Origin: JAKLQR01 sp963753165
GTDB taxonomy: Bacteria; Nitrospirota; Thermodesulfovibrionia; Thermodesulfovibrionales; SM23-35
Assembly: GCA_963753165.1 (NCBI GenBank)
Contig: CAVWBP010000002.1
Span: 124,001 to 188,000, forward strand
Reading direction: 5' to 3'
Length of the DNA: 64,000 nt
Shown in pieces: positions 37,216 through 44,666 of this stretch. The notes under the pieces were generated by a model. It searched no databases. It had not been told where the DNA came from and saw nothing but the letters and a program-made list of their open reading frames with translations. Numbering within the stretch: position 1 is the first letter of the stretch; each line of letters begins with the position of its first letter. The translations under genes and the position numbers were made by a program.

Positions 37216-37793
37216 TCCCCTGTGAAAGCTTTCCCCGCCTCGTATGCTTCTTTCAGCGCAGCAGGATGTTTGAGAATTTCTCCCTTTGCATCAATCTCTC
37301 TATAGCCCAATGTTTTGTGTTCGGAGACGTTGATGGTTCTGAAAAAGGCTTTTGCAGTATTTTCAGCACATTCCATGCCGGTTGTGCCGATTTTCCCTTT
37401 CATCCCCCCTACGAGCAGGAGCAGACCCTTTCTCTTATCCGGACCTTCAGAGATTGGTTTTTTGAGAAGATATTTTTCACACCAGAATGCCTGGCATCTG
37501 TCTATCATGCCTTTTGTCTGGGCGCTGACACCGAGAAAAAATATCGGTGAAGCAAGGATAATTCTGTCGGCGTTCCTTATCGCTTCATATATCTGTGTCA
37601 TGTCATCGTCATAAATGCATGTCCCGGTTTCTTCACATCCGCCGCAGTTCTGACAGGGCATGATATTCATACTATTCAGTCTGAATATTTGAACCCTGAC
37701 CCCGGTTTCTTCTGCTCCTTTTACTGCTTCCCGCAGGAGGAGTTCCGTATTTCCTTCCTCCCTCGGACTGCCGAGAAAAGCGATGATATTCAT
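37212..37793 (-). CDS. Iron-sulfur flavoprotein (flavodoxin-like NAD(P)H:FMN reductase family)
   Basis: The 193-residue flavodoxin-fold protein begins NIIAFLGSPREEGNTELLL, the FMN phosphate loop of the NADPH-dependent FMN reductase family. It carries a compact cysteine motif at Cys47, 50, 53 and 59 (PCQNCGGCEETGTC), as in Isf-type flavoproteins where it binds a [4Fe-4S] cluster. Those enzymes reduce O2, H2O2 or other acceptors in anaerobes. The stop overlaps the convergent acyltransferase end, and it lies 3 bases downstream of the octaheme cytochrome on the same strand, so the two may form an operon. Confidence 0.85.
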   Translation of the reverse strand: MNIIAFLGSPREEGNTELLLREAVKGAEETGVRVQIFRLNSMNIMPCQNCGGCEETGTCIYDDDMTQIYEAIRNADRIILASPIFFLGVSAQTKGMIDRCQAFWCEKYLLKKPISEGPDKRKGLLLLVGGMKGKIGTTGMECAENTAKAFFRTINVSEHKTLGYREIDAKGEILKHPAALKEAYEAGKAFTGD

Positions 37794-37796
37794 TTT

Positions 37797-39314
37797 CTAA
37801 TCACTTTCATGAATTTCTTTCTTGATTGCAATCGTCTCAAGCAGCTTCTGAAGATTTTCAGTGAGGTCCCACCATCCGTTCTTGAATGAAGTGTAGTCAG
37901 GCGCACCGGTCATAGCGGAAGCATACCGTATCGAATTGGAATAAAACAGCCACTGACGGATCCACATCTGTTCAATTGATTCATCAAAAGGATTCGCTTT
38001 GTCCGCAAGACCTTTATCCCAGGCCTGCACAAGGAGTTGTGTTGCGGCGAGTGTCATCGCGTCGGTTTCTTTCAGTGTGTTTTCTAATTTTGCAAAATGA
38101 CCGCCAGTCCAGTTCGTGCCGTGGCAGCCGGAACAGACAGCGCTCATAAGCGCGAGCCTTTTCTTTTGTTCAGCCGTATCAATGAGGTAATCAGCTGCGG
38201 GCTCTCCGGTGAAGGTGACAGGCAGGGGCAGGCCGTCTTTATTTTTTATGACAGTTGTATCTCCTGATATCGGTTGTGGATGACTGTAAATCAATCCGAA
38301 CAGGCGTACCCATAATCTTGACCCGAAGTTATGCGTTCTCTCGGCAAGAACCGATCCCGAAGGTGATACAAGCAGACTGTTATGACAGGTTGCGCATGTG
38401 GGAGCCTTCATATCCTCTCCGACTTTCCATGGCACCGCATTGAAATTCCATTCCTTTCCTTTGGACGAATAGATATTCCCGTGCTTGCTTTCCTCATAAA
38501 CATTCCAGGCCGGAACGTCGGGTTCATGATGGCATTGTGAACAGGTGTAGGGCTTCCGCGCTACCTCGATCGAAAAACTATGTCGTGTATGGCACGCTGT
38601 GCATGCACCGAGACTTCCGTCAGGGTTCACCCTCCCGACTCCCTGATTCGGCCATGAGGCAATATCCGGGACTTCAATATTCCCCATCTTTGTCGCAACC
38701 GTTTTCTTGCCTTTTACTGAGAGGATTGTTCCATGACAACCGAGACAGGTTTCGTGGAGCGTAGCATCTGAGGGTTTTTCATTAAGAATTTTCCCGTTCT
38801 CGAACCTTTTCAGCCCTGTTGATGTGTTCACGAGCGTGAGATACACGGGATTTTCCATGAGGTTTCTATAGGCATAGGATTTTTTGCTTCCGGAAAATTG
38901 TTTTGCCTCCACAGGATGGCAGGTGCTGCAATCGTTCGGTGAAACCACAACCTGTATGCGATGTCCCATATGATCAAAGGCGTCCTTGTGTTTATCGACA
39001 TTCCTGCTGTGGCATTCGTAACAGCCGACGACATACTCGCGCAATCCCTCTGGGAGGGTATCTGCGGATATTCTTTTTTCAAGGGATGACTGCTTGAGTG
39101 CCTCGCCAGGCAACGTACGGGCATGCCTGCTCGCCAGCCAGTCCTGCACAATCCCCGGAGTAACATTGCTGTGGCAGCCGATGCAGGTCTTTGTCTGGGG
39201 ACTTATCATATCCTGTGACACCATAGTGCCTTTTTCTTCTGCAGCTGAGAGTATATGTGTTGCTGAGAAAAGGCAAAAAGCGATAAGAAACGGGAGACAC
39301 CGAATCAGTTTCAT
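37797..39314 (-). CDS. Octaheme c-type cytochrome, hydroxylamine oxidoreductase-like
   Basis: A signal peptide (LPFLIAFCLFSATHILSA) is followed by eight CxxCH motifs with first Cys at residues 44, 98, 129, 190, 238, 258, 307 and 394. The last lies in SAVCSGCHGTNWTGGH, and a helical C-terminal part follows (WLFYSNSIRYASAMTGAPDYTSFKNGWWDL). Spacing and C-terminal region resemble the HAO/multihaem cytochrome family, which includes hydroxylamine oxidases and nitrite- or hydroxylamine-reducing members in anaerobes. Whether the crosslinking Tyr of true HAO is present cannot be decided without alignment. No membrane anchor is seen after the signal. It is probably co-transcribed with the iron-sulfur flavoprotein gene. 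Confidence 0.88.
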   Translation of the reverse strand: MKLIRCLPFLIAFCLFSATHILSAAEEKGTMVSQDMISPQTKTCIGCHSNVTPGIVQDWLASRHARTLPGEALKQSSLEKRISADTLPEGLREYVVGCYECHSRNVDKHKDAFDHMGHRIQVVVSPNDCSTCHPVEAKQFSGSKKSYAYRNLMENPVYLTLVNTSTGLKRFENGKILNEKPSDATLHETCLGCHGTILSVKGKKTVATKMGNIEVPDIASWPNQGVGRVNPDGSLGACTACHTRHSFSIEVARKPYTCSQCHHEPDVPAWNVYEESKHGNIYSSKGKEWNFNAVPWKVGEDMKAPTCATCHNSLLVSPSGSVLAERTHNFGSRLWVRLFGLIYSHPQPISGDTTVIKNKDGLPLPVTFTGEPAADYLIDTAEQKKRLALMSAVCSGCHGTNWTGGHFAKLENTLKETDAMTLAATQLLVQAWDKGLADKANPFDESIEQMWIRQWLFYSNSIRYASAMTGAPDYTSFKNGWWDLTENLQKLLETIAIKKEIHESD

Positions 39315-39339
39315 AGAACAGACCTCCGGAAATTATTTA

Positions 39340-39478
39340 AAGTCTGTGTATAAAGTCTATATATTATCCCCTCCCCAACCCCTCCCTTCAAGGGAGCGGG
39401 ATTAAAAATCTGACTCCCCTCTCCATCGAGGGGAGAGGGCAAGGGTGAGGGTGTTAAACTTAGTTTATGCACAGACTC
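39340..39478. repeat. C/G-rich repeat unit flanked by short inverted ends
   Basis: Between aaagtctgtgtataaagtc and its partial complement tttatgcacagact lie two palindromic blocks (cccctcccttcaagggagcggg and ctcccctctccatcgagggg). The block order recalls the G/C-rich elements in dapF. It separates the cytochrome and rubrerythrin genes. Confidence 0.55.
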
Positions 39479-39481
39479 TAT

Positions 39482-39976
39482 TTACTCTATTTTTTTGAAC
39501 ATTTTTTTCAGCGCGCCGCAGATCGGGCATTTGTCAGGCGGCTGTCCCTCAACAGTATTGCCGCAGACCTGACAGACATGATAATCGATGCCGGGATTTT
39601 TGCCAAGGCTGTCAAGGGTTTTCTTGTAGAGTTCTGCATGGATTTGTTCAACTGCGTTCGCAAAATTGAATGACATCAACGCACGCTTGTTCCCCTCAGC
39701 TTCCGCGTCCTGAATCATTTGAGGATACATGGTTTTGAATTCATAAGTCTCGCCGCTGATAGCTTCCTGGAGATTCTCCTTCGTCCCTCTGATTCCCCCC
39801 AGTTCCCTTAGATGGTTGAACGCGTGTATAGTTTCAGCGTCGGCTGCAGCCCTGAAGAGCTTTGCGATTTGTGGATGGCCCTCCTCCTCAGCCTTTTTTG
39901 CAAACGCAAGATATTTCCTGTTCGCCTGTGATTCACCGGCGAACGCATCCTGAAGATTCTTCTCTGTTTTTGCCAT
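39482..39976 (-). CDS. rbr: Rubrerythrin
   Basis: This is a non-haem di-iron peroxidase. The ferritin-like four-helix part has the expected Glu/His ligands (GESQANRKYLAF, ADAETIHAFNHL, NAVEQIHAELY). The C-terminal rubredoxin-like domain carries Cys135, 138, 150 and 153 (CQVCGN and CPICGA). Its 164 residues are slightly short. It sits in a cluster with a flavodiiron protein, desulforedoxin and a PerR/Fur regulator, so peroxide detoxification is a strong inference. Confidence 0.95.
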   Translation of the reverse strand: MAKTEKNLQDAFAGESQANRKYLAFAKKAEEEGHPQIAKLFRAAADAETIHAFNHLRELGGIRGTKENLQEAISGETYEFKTMYPQMIQDAEAEGNKRALMSFNFANAVEQIHAELYKKTLDSLGKNPGIDYHVCQVCGNTVEGQPPDKCPICGALKKMFKKIE

Positions 39977-40050
39977 ATGTTCCTCCTTACGTATACTCCA
40001 CCCGGGAGGTTTACCCCGGGTTCCTGCAGTTTCTCCCTGTAAGTTTTTAG

Positions 40051-40371
40051 TTATTCCTGCTGCTTTTCGATTACGTCGTCAGCCCAGCTCAGCGCTGCCG
40101 AGACTGTTGGAAACCCTATAGTGCTTGTGAGGAGAATTATTGCATGATAGATTTCATCGGCTTCTGCCCCAGCTTCCAGCGCCCTCCTCGTATGGGAATG
40201 CACCGAGCCCTCTGACCTGATTGCAGCGGCAGCAGCCAGCTGTATCAGATGAGAAGTTTTCATGTCGAGTGGTCCTGTATTTCTGGCAACACTCCCAAGG
40301 TTATCAACTGCCTTGAGTAATTTTTTAAACTTTTTCCTGATGTTGACATGCTGTTCAGGTAATTCCGGCAT
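40051..40371 (-). CDS. Carboxymuconolactone decarboxylase (AhpD-like) family protein without CXXC
   Basis: The ATG at 40371 follows aggaggg and gives 106 residues. The fold signature is LDMKTSHLIQLAAAAAIRSEGSVHSHTRRALEAGAEADEIYHAI. In redox-active AhpD-like members the position EGSVHSH carries a CxxC pair; here both cysteines are absent. It lies between the flavodiiron protein and rubrerythrin genes on the same strand. Without the cysteines an AhpD-type peroxiredoxin-reductase role is doubtful. Confidence 0.8.
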   Translation of the reverse strand: MPELPEQHVNIRKKFKKLLKAVDNLGSVARNTGPLDMKTSHLIQLAAAAAIRSEGSVHSHTRRALEAGAEADEIYHAIILLTSTIGFPTVSAALSWADDVIEKQQE

Positions 40372-40414
40372 TGTATCCCTCCTTTTCACCCATAGCGTAG
40401 CAGGAAACGCCGGC

Positions 40415-41632
40415 TTATTCAAACCGGGCGTGGTACTCTTTCACCTTTTTCGCGAAGTCGGCGCCGAACTCATAGCAGCGCTGGTTATCTTCAGGGGAAG
40501 GTCGGTATAAAACCTGCATCCCCGGCTCACTCATTTCAAGGCCCATTTTCCTGAATTCCTCATAGGCATCCCGGACGGCGCCACCACCCCATCCGAAGCT
40601 TCCGAACGCGCCGATCATGCGGTTTTTAGGACGGAGTCCTTTCAGGTAGGTCAGGAACTCTGCGACTGAGGGGAAGAGGGAATTGTTCAGGGTAGGAGAA
40701 CCGATTAAACAGCCCCTCGCCTTCCAGAACTCCTTCACTGCGTCACTGATGGGACTTGCCCTGAGTTTTATCACTTTGACATCGACCCCTTCATCCTTTA
40801 TCCCCTGCAGCAACGGGAGGGTCATCTGCTCCGTGCTGTGCCACATTGTGTCGTAGATAATCACTACCCGCAGGTCAGCTTTGCCGTTTGCCATGTCGAG
40901 ATACATGTTGATGATTTTCCCAGGGTCCTGCCTCCATATGACCCCATGGTCGGGCGCTATCATATCTATTTCAAGCCCGAGTTTCTGTATCTCGGCTATT
41001 TTGCTTTTAATCAGCGTGCCGAATGGCATGAGGATATTCGCATAATAATCCTTCACCGCATCTTCAAGCGCAGACTCCGAAGAACAGGAGATAAACTCAT
41101 CATCGAACCTGCCCGCAGAAGCAAGGTGCTGACCGAATCCATCCTGGCTAATGAGAAGTTTATCTTCTCTCACATAGGTCATCATCGAATCGGGCCAATG
41201 GAGCATGGGGGTCTCCAGAAAGAGCAGGTTCCGCTTGCCGATGTTCAGGGAATCCCCGGACTTGACGATTTTTATATCCCATTTTGATATATCGAAGAAC
41301 CTGTCGAGCCCCTTCCTGCCTTTTTCGGTAATATAAATCGTTGCGTGCGGAGTCAGGGCCATGATCTTCTCGATGCTGGTGACATGGTCGTTTTCGATAT
41401 GATTGATGATGATATTTTTTATCCGGGCGGGATCAACGAGGCTTTTGATGTTATCGATGGTAACGTCTGCGAAATCATATTTCACGGTATCGAGCAGGGT
41501 GATCTGATCGTCGAGAATCAGATAATTGTTATAGCTCGTTCCATTCGGGGTCACATACCCGTGAAAATCCCGTATCGCCCAGTCGATTGCGCCAACCCAG
41601 TAAATATCCGGTTTAATTTCTACCGCCTTCAT
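40415..41632 (-). CDS. Flavodiiron protein (rubredoxin:oxygen/NO oxidoreductase)
   Basis: The N-terminal metallo-beta-lactamase domain holds the di-iron site: His78, Glu80, Asp82 and His83 (NHIENDH), His145 (LHWPDS), Asp164 (SQDGFGQH) and His229 (APDHGVIW). A C-terminal flavodoxin domain follows (about 255-405, VVIIYDTMWHSTEQM and GSFGWGGGA). These enzymes reduce O2 to water or NO to N2O with electrons from rubredoxin. Its 405 residues are normal. The start has aggaggt upstream. No separate rubredoxin gene was found in the cluster; the desulforedoxin or rubrerythrin may relate to electron supply. Confidence 0.94.
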   Translation of the reverse strand: MKAVEIKPDIYWVGAIDWAIRDFHGYVTPNGTSYNNYLILDDQITLLDTVKYDFADVTIDNIKSLVDPARIKNIIINHIENDHVTSIEKIMALTPHATIYITEKGRKGLDRFFDISKWDIKIVKSGDSLNIGKRNLLFLETPMLHWPDSMMTYVREDKLLISQDGFGQHLASAGRFDDEFISCSSESALEDAVKDYYANILMPFGTLIKSKIAEIQKLGLEIDMIAPDHGVIWRQDPGKIINMYLDMANGKADLRVVIIYDTMWHSTEQMTLPLLQGIKDEGVDVKVIKLRASPISDAVKEFWKARGCLIGSPTLNNSLFPSVAEFLTYLKGLRPKNRMIGAFGSFGWGGGAVRDAYEEFRKMGLEMSEPGMQVLYRPSPEDNQRCYEFGADFAKKVKEYHARFE

Positions 41633-41680
41633 ATGACCTCCTCTAACTTTTTTTATTCATAGCGAACTCTGCCCAATGGT

Positions 41681-41766
41681 TGTCATTATCCGGCTTGACC
41701 GGATAATCTAGTTTTTTTCTTAAAAGCTTTTAATCCTGGATTCCCCGATCAAGTCGGGGAATGACG
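41681..41766. repeat. Dispersed palindromic repeat (REP-like), divergent copy 5
   Basis: tgtcattatccggcttgacc opens the unit and gatcaagtcggggaatgacg closes it. Both halves retain the gtcatt/aatgac ends and the cttg/caag core. It lies between the flavodiiron protein gene and the desulforedoxin gene. Confidence 0.65.
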
Positions 41767-41874
41767 GAGGAAGATCTTGTACAAATTTTTCGATTTTTAA
41801 AGAGTAATAGCATAAAATATTGCATCCACCATGTTCATCTGAAAATGTATGCATACTCTGGGCTGATGAATGCA

Positions 41875-42009
41875 CTATTTGCACTGGAACCCTTCGCCAA
41901 TCGTTTCCATGGGCTGTCCGCAGCAGACCAGCTCCCCTTTGCCGTCGTGGGTTACGACTACCTCATTCCCGCAAATATTACATTTATATTTTTGTCCAAC
42001 TTTTGTCAT
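41875..42009 (-). CDS. Desulforedoxin (44 residues)
   Basis: The minus strand from ATG at 42009 reads MTKVGQKYKCNICGNEVVVT..GELVCCGQPME..GFQCK. It has the desulforedoxin FeS4 signature CX2C (Cys10, 13), then 15 residues, then CC (Cys29, 30). A strong gaggaggt ribosome binding site lies 8 bases upstream. Desulforedoxin-type domains bind one iron in a distorted rubredoxin-like site, either alone or at the N-terminus of desulfoferrodoxin. Here the superoxide-reducing domain is absent. It is 83 bases downstream of the PerR/Fur gene, with the oxygen-defence genes beyond. Confidence 0.9.
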   Translation of the reverse strand: MTKVGQKYKCNICGNEVVVTHDGKGELVCCGQPMETIGEGFQCK

Positions 42010-42092
42010 GAGACCACCTCCTCTCAGCTTTCATCTCTAAATAATTTTATGCAATTATCAACCCTTATGCTACTTTCCCGCAGATGCCTTTC

Positions 42093-42512
42093 TCAGCTTT
42101 GCATGCCTGACATTTTCAGCCTGCAGCCGGGGCATATGCCGTAAAATTCGATATGATTGCCGACAATTTCAAAACCGTTCTTTTTTTCCTCGGGGACGTG
42201 CAGCTGATAATCGATATGGATATCGAGGATTTTTTTACACCTGTTGCATATCAAATGATGATGAGGCCGTGGATTCGGGTCGAAGCGTTTCTTCTGGGGG
42301 TCTATTGTGAGCTCCTGAATGGCACCCTTTGCCCTCAAAGTCTCAAGGGTGTTGTAAACCGTGGCGAAAGACATCGTTGGAAACCTTTCCAGAATAGCCT
42401 TGTAAATATCCTCTGCTGACGGATGTTCCAGGTTATCCCTGAGATAATCAAGTATCGCAAGCCTCTGGGGGGTAAGCTTTAATCCTGCCTCTTTAATTTT
42501 TTGTCTGTCCAT
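42093..42512 (-). CDS. perR: Fur-family peroxide regulator (PerR-like)
   Basis: The 139-residue protein has a winged helix (LKLTPQRLAILDYLRDNLEHPSAEDIY..SFATVYNTLETL) and a C-terminal dimerisation domain. Structural zinc pairs are Cys89/Cys92 (CNRC) and Cys127/Cys130 (CPGC), and a His-rich metal site lies at PRPHHH. PerR-type proteins sense peroxide through a metal-catalysed His oxidation and repress defence genes. The gene context (desulforedoxin, flavodiiron protein, rubrerythrin) and PerR-box-like palindromes upstream favour PerR over Fur. Confidence 0.85.
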   Translation of the reverse strand: MDRQKIKEAGLKLTPQRLAILDYLRDNLEHPSAEDIYKAILERFPTMSFATVYNTLETLRAKGAIQELTIDPQKKRFDPNPRPHHHLICNRCKKILDIHIDYQLHVPEEKKNGFEIVGNHIEFYGICPGCRLKMSGMQS

Positions 42513-42517
42513 ATAAG

Positions 42518-42549
42518 TTATAATTATTATTAATTGATAAATATTATCA
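42518..42549. promoter_or_regulatory. PerR-box-like operators upstream of the perR-like gene
   Basis: TTATAATTATTATTA (42518-42532) matches the Bacillus Per box TTATAATnATTATAA at all but one defined position. A second palindrome TGATAAATATTATCA (42535-42549) follows. Both lie within 40 bases of the start codon, consistent with autoregulation of the operon. Confidence 0.6.
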
Positions 42550-42769
42550 TATTGAAATAATTATTGTCAATAAAGTTCTTTTCATCTTTTCTTTGCCCAG
42601 GCAAGGAACCAAAGTGTTAAAATTAACAATATCGGAGATGACAGATATGAATTCTGGTCAAGGACAAATATGCCGATGATCAGTAAAAAATACATATTGA
42701 TGTGAACTGACGTTCATCTCTCAGCTGACCTGAACCTATTCACGGATTGGAAGAATAAGAAAGAAACAG

Positions 42770-43324
42770 ATGCAGGATCGTCGAGCAACCCCTTTTACAA
42801 ACGTCGCGGATAGTAATTTCTCATACTCTGACGCCAGAAAAAAGCCCGGCCGCTTTCTGGTCCTCGGCTTATTTTTTGTTTTTGTAGCAGACCATTGCGT
42901 GGGTTCTGCGGGAAAGTCCTCGCTGCCAGTGGAACAGTACGAGATCCCTCTGTTCATATTTTCTCCCTCGCATCTTGAACCTCAGACCATTGATACGCTT
43001 TCAAGTCAGATAGATATTGCGCCGACGGTCATGGGCATGCTCGGCATCAGCTATAATTCGCAATTTTTTGGCAAGGATATTCTCAGGATGTCTCCAGGGC
43101 AAGAAGGGGCCTTTATAGGAACCTATGAGAAACTTGGGTATCTGAAACAGGACACGCTTGTTGTCCTCGACGTGAAGAGGGAGAACACCTTTTATCAGTT
43201 TGACAGAGACACCGGAAATTCCAGCAAAACTTTTCCCGACTCCGTCCTCCTCCGTGAGGCGATCAGTTATTATCAGGGAGCGAGCTATCTGTTCGAGCAC
43301 CGCCTGAATCGATTCGGCGGGTAA
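42770..43324 (+). pseudogene. C-terminal remnant of an LTA-synthase-type sulfatase-fold protein
   Basis: The conserved part FVFVADHCVGSAGKSSLPVEQYEIPLFIFSP..DTLSSQIDIAPTVMGMLGISYNSQFFGKDIL is the C-terminal third of the alkaline-phosphatase/sulfatase fold of LtaS-type phosphoglycerol transferases, including the metal-binding DH. The region before it (RKKPGRFLVLGLF) appears frame-disturbed and the N-terminal membrane and catalytic Thr parts are missing. No intact start or ribosome binding site is seen. It ends at 43324 and is followed by 300 bases with no gene. A decayed fragment is the best reading. Confidence 0.7.
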
Positions 43325-43628
43325 TAGGTACAGCGGCGCGCTTACGAAATCGCTGTCCTGCGGTCCGATTCCTTGCGGGTTCAAATTTGCAACTTGAACC
43401 CTTTGTCTTAACCTGCATCAAAGTCGCTCAATGTTTGTTGTAGAGAGAAACCATTGCAATCTGAGATTTCCGGGCTGGATTTAGTCCTTCCTGAATAACG
43501 CAATTTAAGGCTCGATTCAAAAGATATATAGTACAACTGTTAATCAACTGCCATGATACATGGGAAAATCAATAATAATATTCTAACTGTCGACTCTTAA
43601 TCTTTTTGACAAACTTAAATATTTTGAT
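43325..43628. other. Intergenic region without recognisable content
   Basis: No open frame with coding character, tRNA, clear promoter or inverted repeat was recognised on either strand in this stretch of about 300 bases. Confidence 0.5.
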
Positions 43629-43883
43629 ATGCTTTTAATTGTGGAAAGAGATATTCAGAAAGAAATAGAAGAACTTATTGATGGGCTGAAATGTCCCAAG
43701 GATTTTATATGTTACAAATCGGGATTTGAAAAGCTCTGTAAAGTCGAAGATACTGGGTTAGAGTCATTTCTCATATGCTTGGATGGTATTGCAGGAGAGT
43801 GCAAATTTGCCGTATCTTTCTCCAGTTTGTGTTTCTGCCAATGTCCACTTCGTATGTATATTTATCGGAAATTAAAAAGATAA
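43629..43883 (+). CDS. Small conserved Cys-rich protein of unknown function
   Basis: The 84-residue frame reads MLLIVERDIQKEIEELIDGLKCPKDFICYKSGFEKL.. with seven Cys: Cys21, Cys27, Cys36, Cys49, Cys57, then CFCQC near the C-terminus. The pattern C-x5-CYKSGFxxLCxxxDxGLESFLxCL is familiar from short hypothetical proteins of sulfate reducers and relatives, as recalled rather than searched. The spacing suggests metal or Fe-S binding. No neighbour gives a functional clue. No strong ribosome binding site is seen. Confidence 0.6.
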   Translation: MLLIVERDIQKEIEELIDGLKCPKDFICYKSGFEKLCKVEDTGLESFLICLDGIAGECKFAVSFSSLCFCQCPLRMYIYRKLKR

Positions 43884-44071
43884 AATACATCTCTGATAAA
43901 CTAATCTGCTGTGTCTGGTTCTTCCTTTACTCATCATCTAAGATGTATTGAAAATCTCTGCATATTACAAACAGTTATCGTGATTTATGACGGTCTATAA
44001 TATTGCTTGTCATATTTTTACTACAAGAGTTATTATTGACCCCACAGTCTCTGCTGTGGGGAGACCATGAA

Positions 44072-44098
44072 CCCCCTTTTGAAAAGGGGGTTTGGGGG
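44072..44098. repeat. G/C-rich palindromic repeat just upstream of tnpA
   Basis: cccccttttgaaaagggggt followed by ttggggg has the same arrangement (C run, short loop, G run, spacer, G run) as the repeats in dapF and aroC. It lies between the left hairpin and the transposase start. Confidence 0.6.
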
Positions 44099-44115
44099 AT
44101 TATAATGCAGTTAGA

Positions 44116-44526
44116 ATGGAACTGGGCAAGAGACCACATGCTGTCTATAAAATCAGATATCATTTTGTGACAGCGGTTAAGTATCGTAAGGCATTGTTGA
44201 AGCCGGAAGTTGAGGAATGTATCCGAGAGACGATGAAAGGCATCAATGAAAGGTACAACATTATAATTGACGAGCTTGGTTTTGATGGGGACCATATTCA
44301 TATTTTTTGTGGTGCCAAACCACAGTATAGTCCAAGTCAGGTGTTGCAAGTGATAAAGTCGATAACAGCGAAACAAGTATTCAGTCGTTTTCCCAAGCTG
44401 AGGAAAGAAGAGTTATGGGGAGGGGAGTTCTGGAGTGATGGCAAGTACATAGGGACAGTGGGAGATGCAACGAGTGAAGAGGTGATCAAGACGATATATC
44501 AGGAATCAGAATTTGGAAAAGTCTGA
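44116..44526 (+). CDS. tnpA: IS200/IS605-type transposase TnpA (Y1 HUH)
   Basis: From ATG 44116 the 136-residue protein begins MELGKRPHAVYKIRYHFVTAVKYRK, the usual IS200 TnpA start. It has the HUH pair in GFDGDHIHIFC and the nucleophilic Tyr in SDGKYIGTVGD. It cuts and rejoins single-stranded DNA at the hairpin ends. The frame is intact, so the element may still be active. An in-frame TTG at 44092 inside the G-rich repeat is less likely to be the start. Confidence 0.9.
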   Translation: MELGKRPHAVYKIRYHFVTAVKYRKALLKPEVEECIRETMKGINERYNIIIDELGFDGDHIHIFCGAKPQYSPSQVLQVIKSITAKQVFSRFPKLRKEELWGGEFWSDGKYIGTVGDATSEEVIKTIYQESEFGKV

Positions 44527-44666
44527 AGTAGAACGACGGACAGGGCAGCTAAAACTGTTTAAGATTTGAGAGCATCAAGGGTTTTGTTCTGCGATACCCC
44601 GCTGTCTCTGCGGCGGGGAGGTTCATTTACTACAAAACTTATTGAATTTCAAAAGGAGAAAATATA

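Larger units (their letters stand above)
44040..44618 (+). mobile_element. IS200/IS605-type element (tnpA only)
   Basis: A single Y1 transposase gene is bounded by two similar hairpins: ccccacagtctctgctgtgg plus gg (44040-44061) and ccccgctgtctctgcggcgg plus gg (44597-44618). Such subterminal hairpins are the recognition structures of IS200/IS605 elements, which lack inverted terminal repeats and do not duplicate the target. No tnpB is present. The exact ends are not determined. Confidence 0.75.

Noticed and set aside
39862..40050. Small plus-strand open frame upstream of the rubrerythrin start.
   Set aside because: It overlaps the rubrerythrin N-terminus in antisense and has no ribosome binding site or motif.
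41761..42144. Open plus-strand frame of 127 codons across the desulforedoxin region.
   Set aside because: It is antisense to the desulforedoxin and end of the PerR-like gene, which have strong motifs and ribosome binding sites.
42600..42770. Possible N-terminal part of the LTA-synthase-type remnant.
   Set aside because: Stops occur in all plus-strand frames and no conserved sulfatase motif could be recognised.
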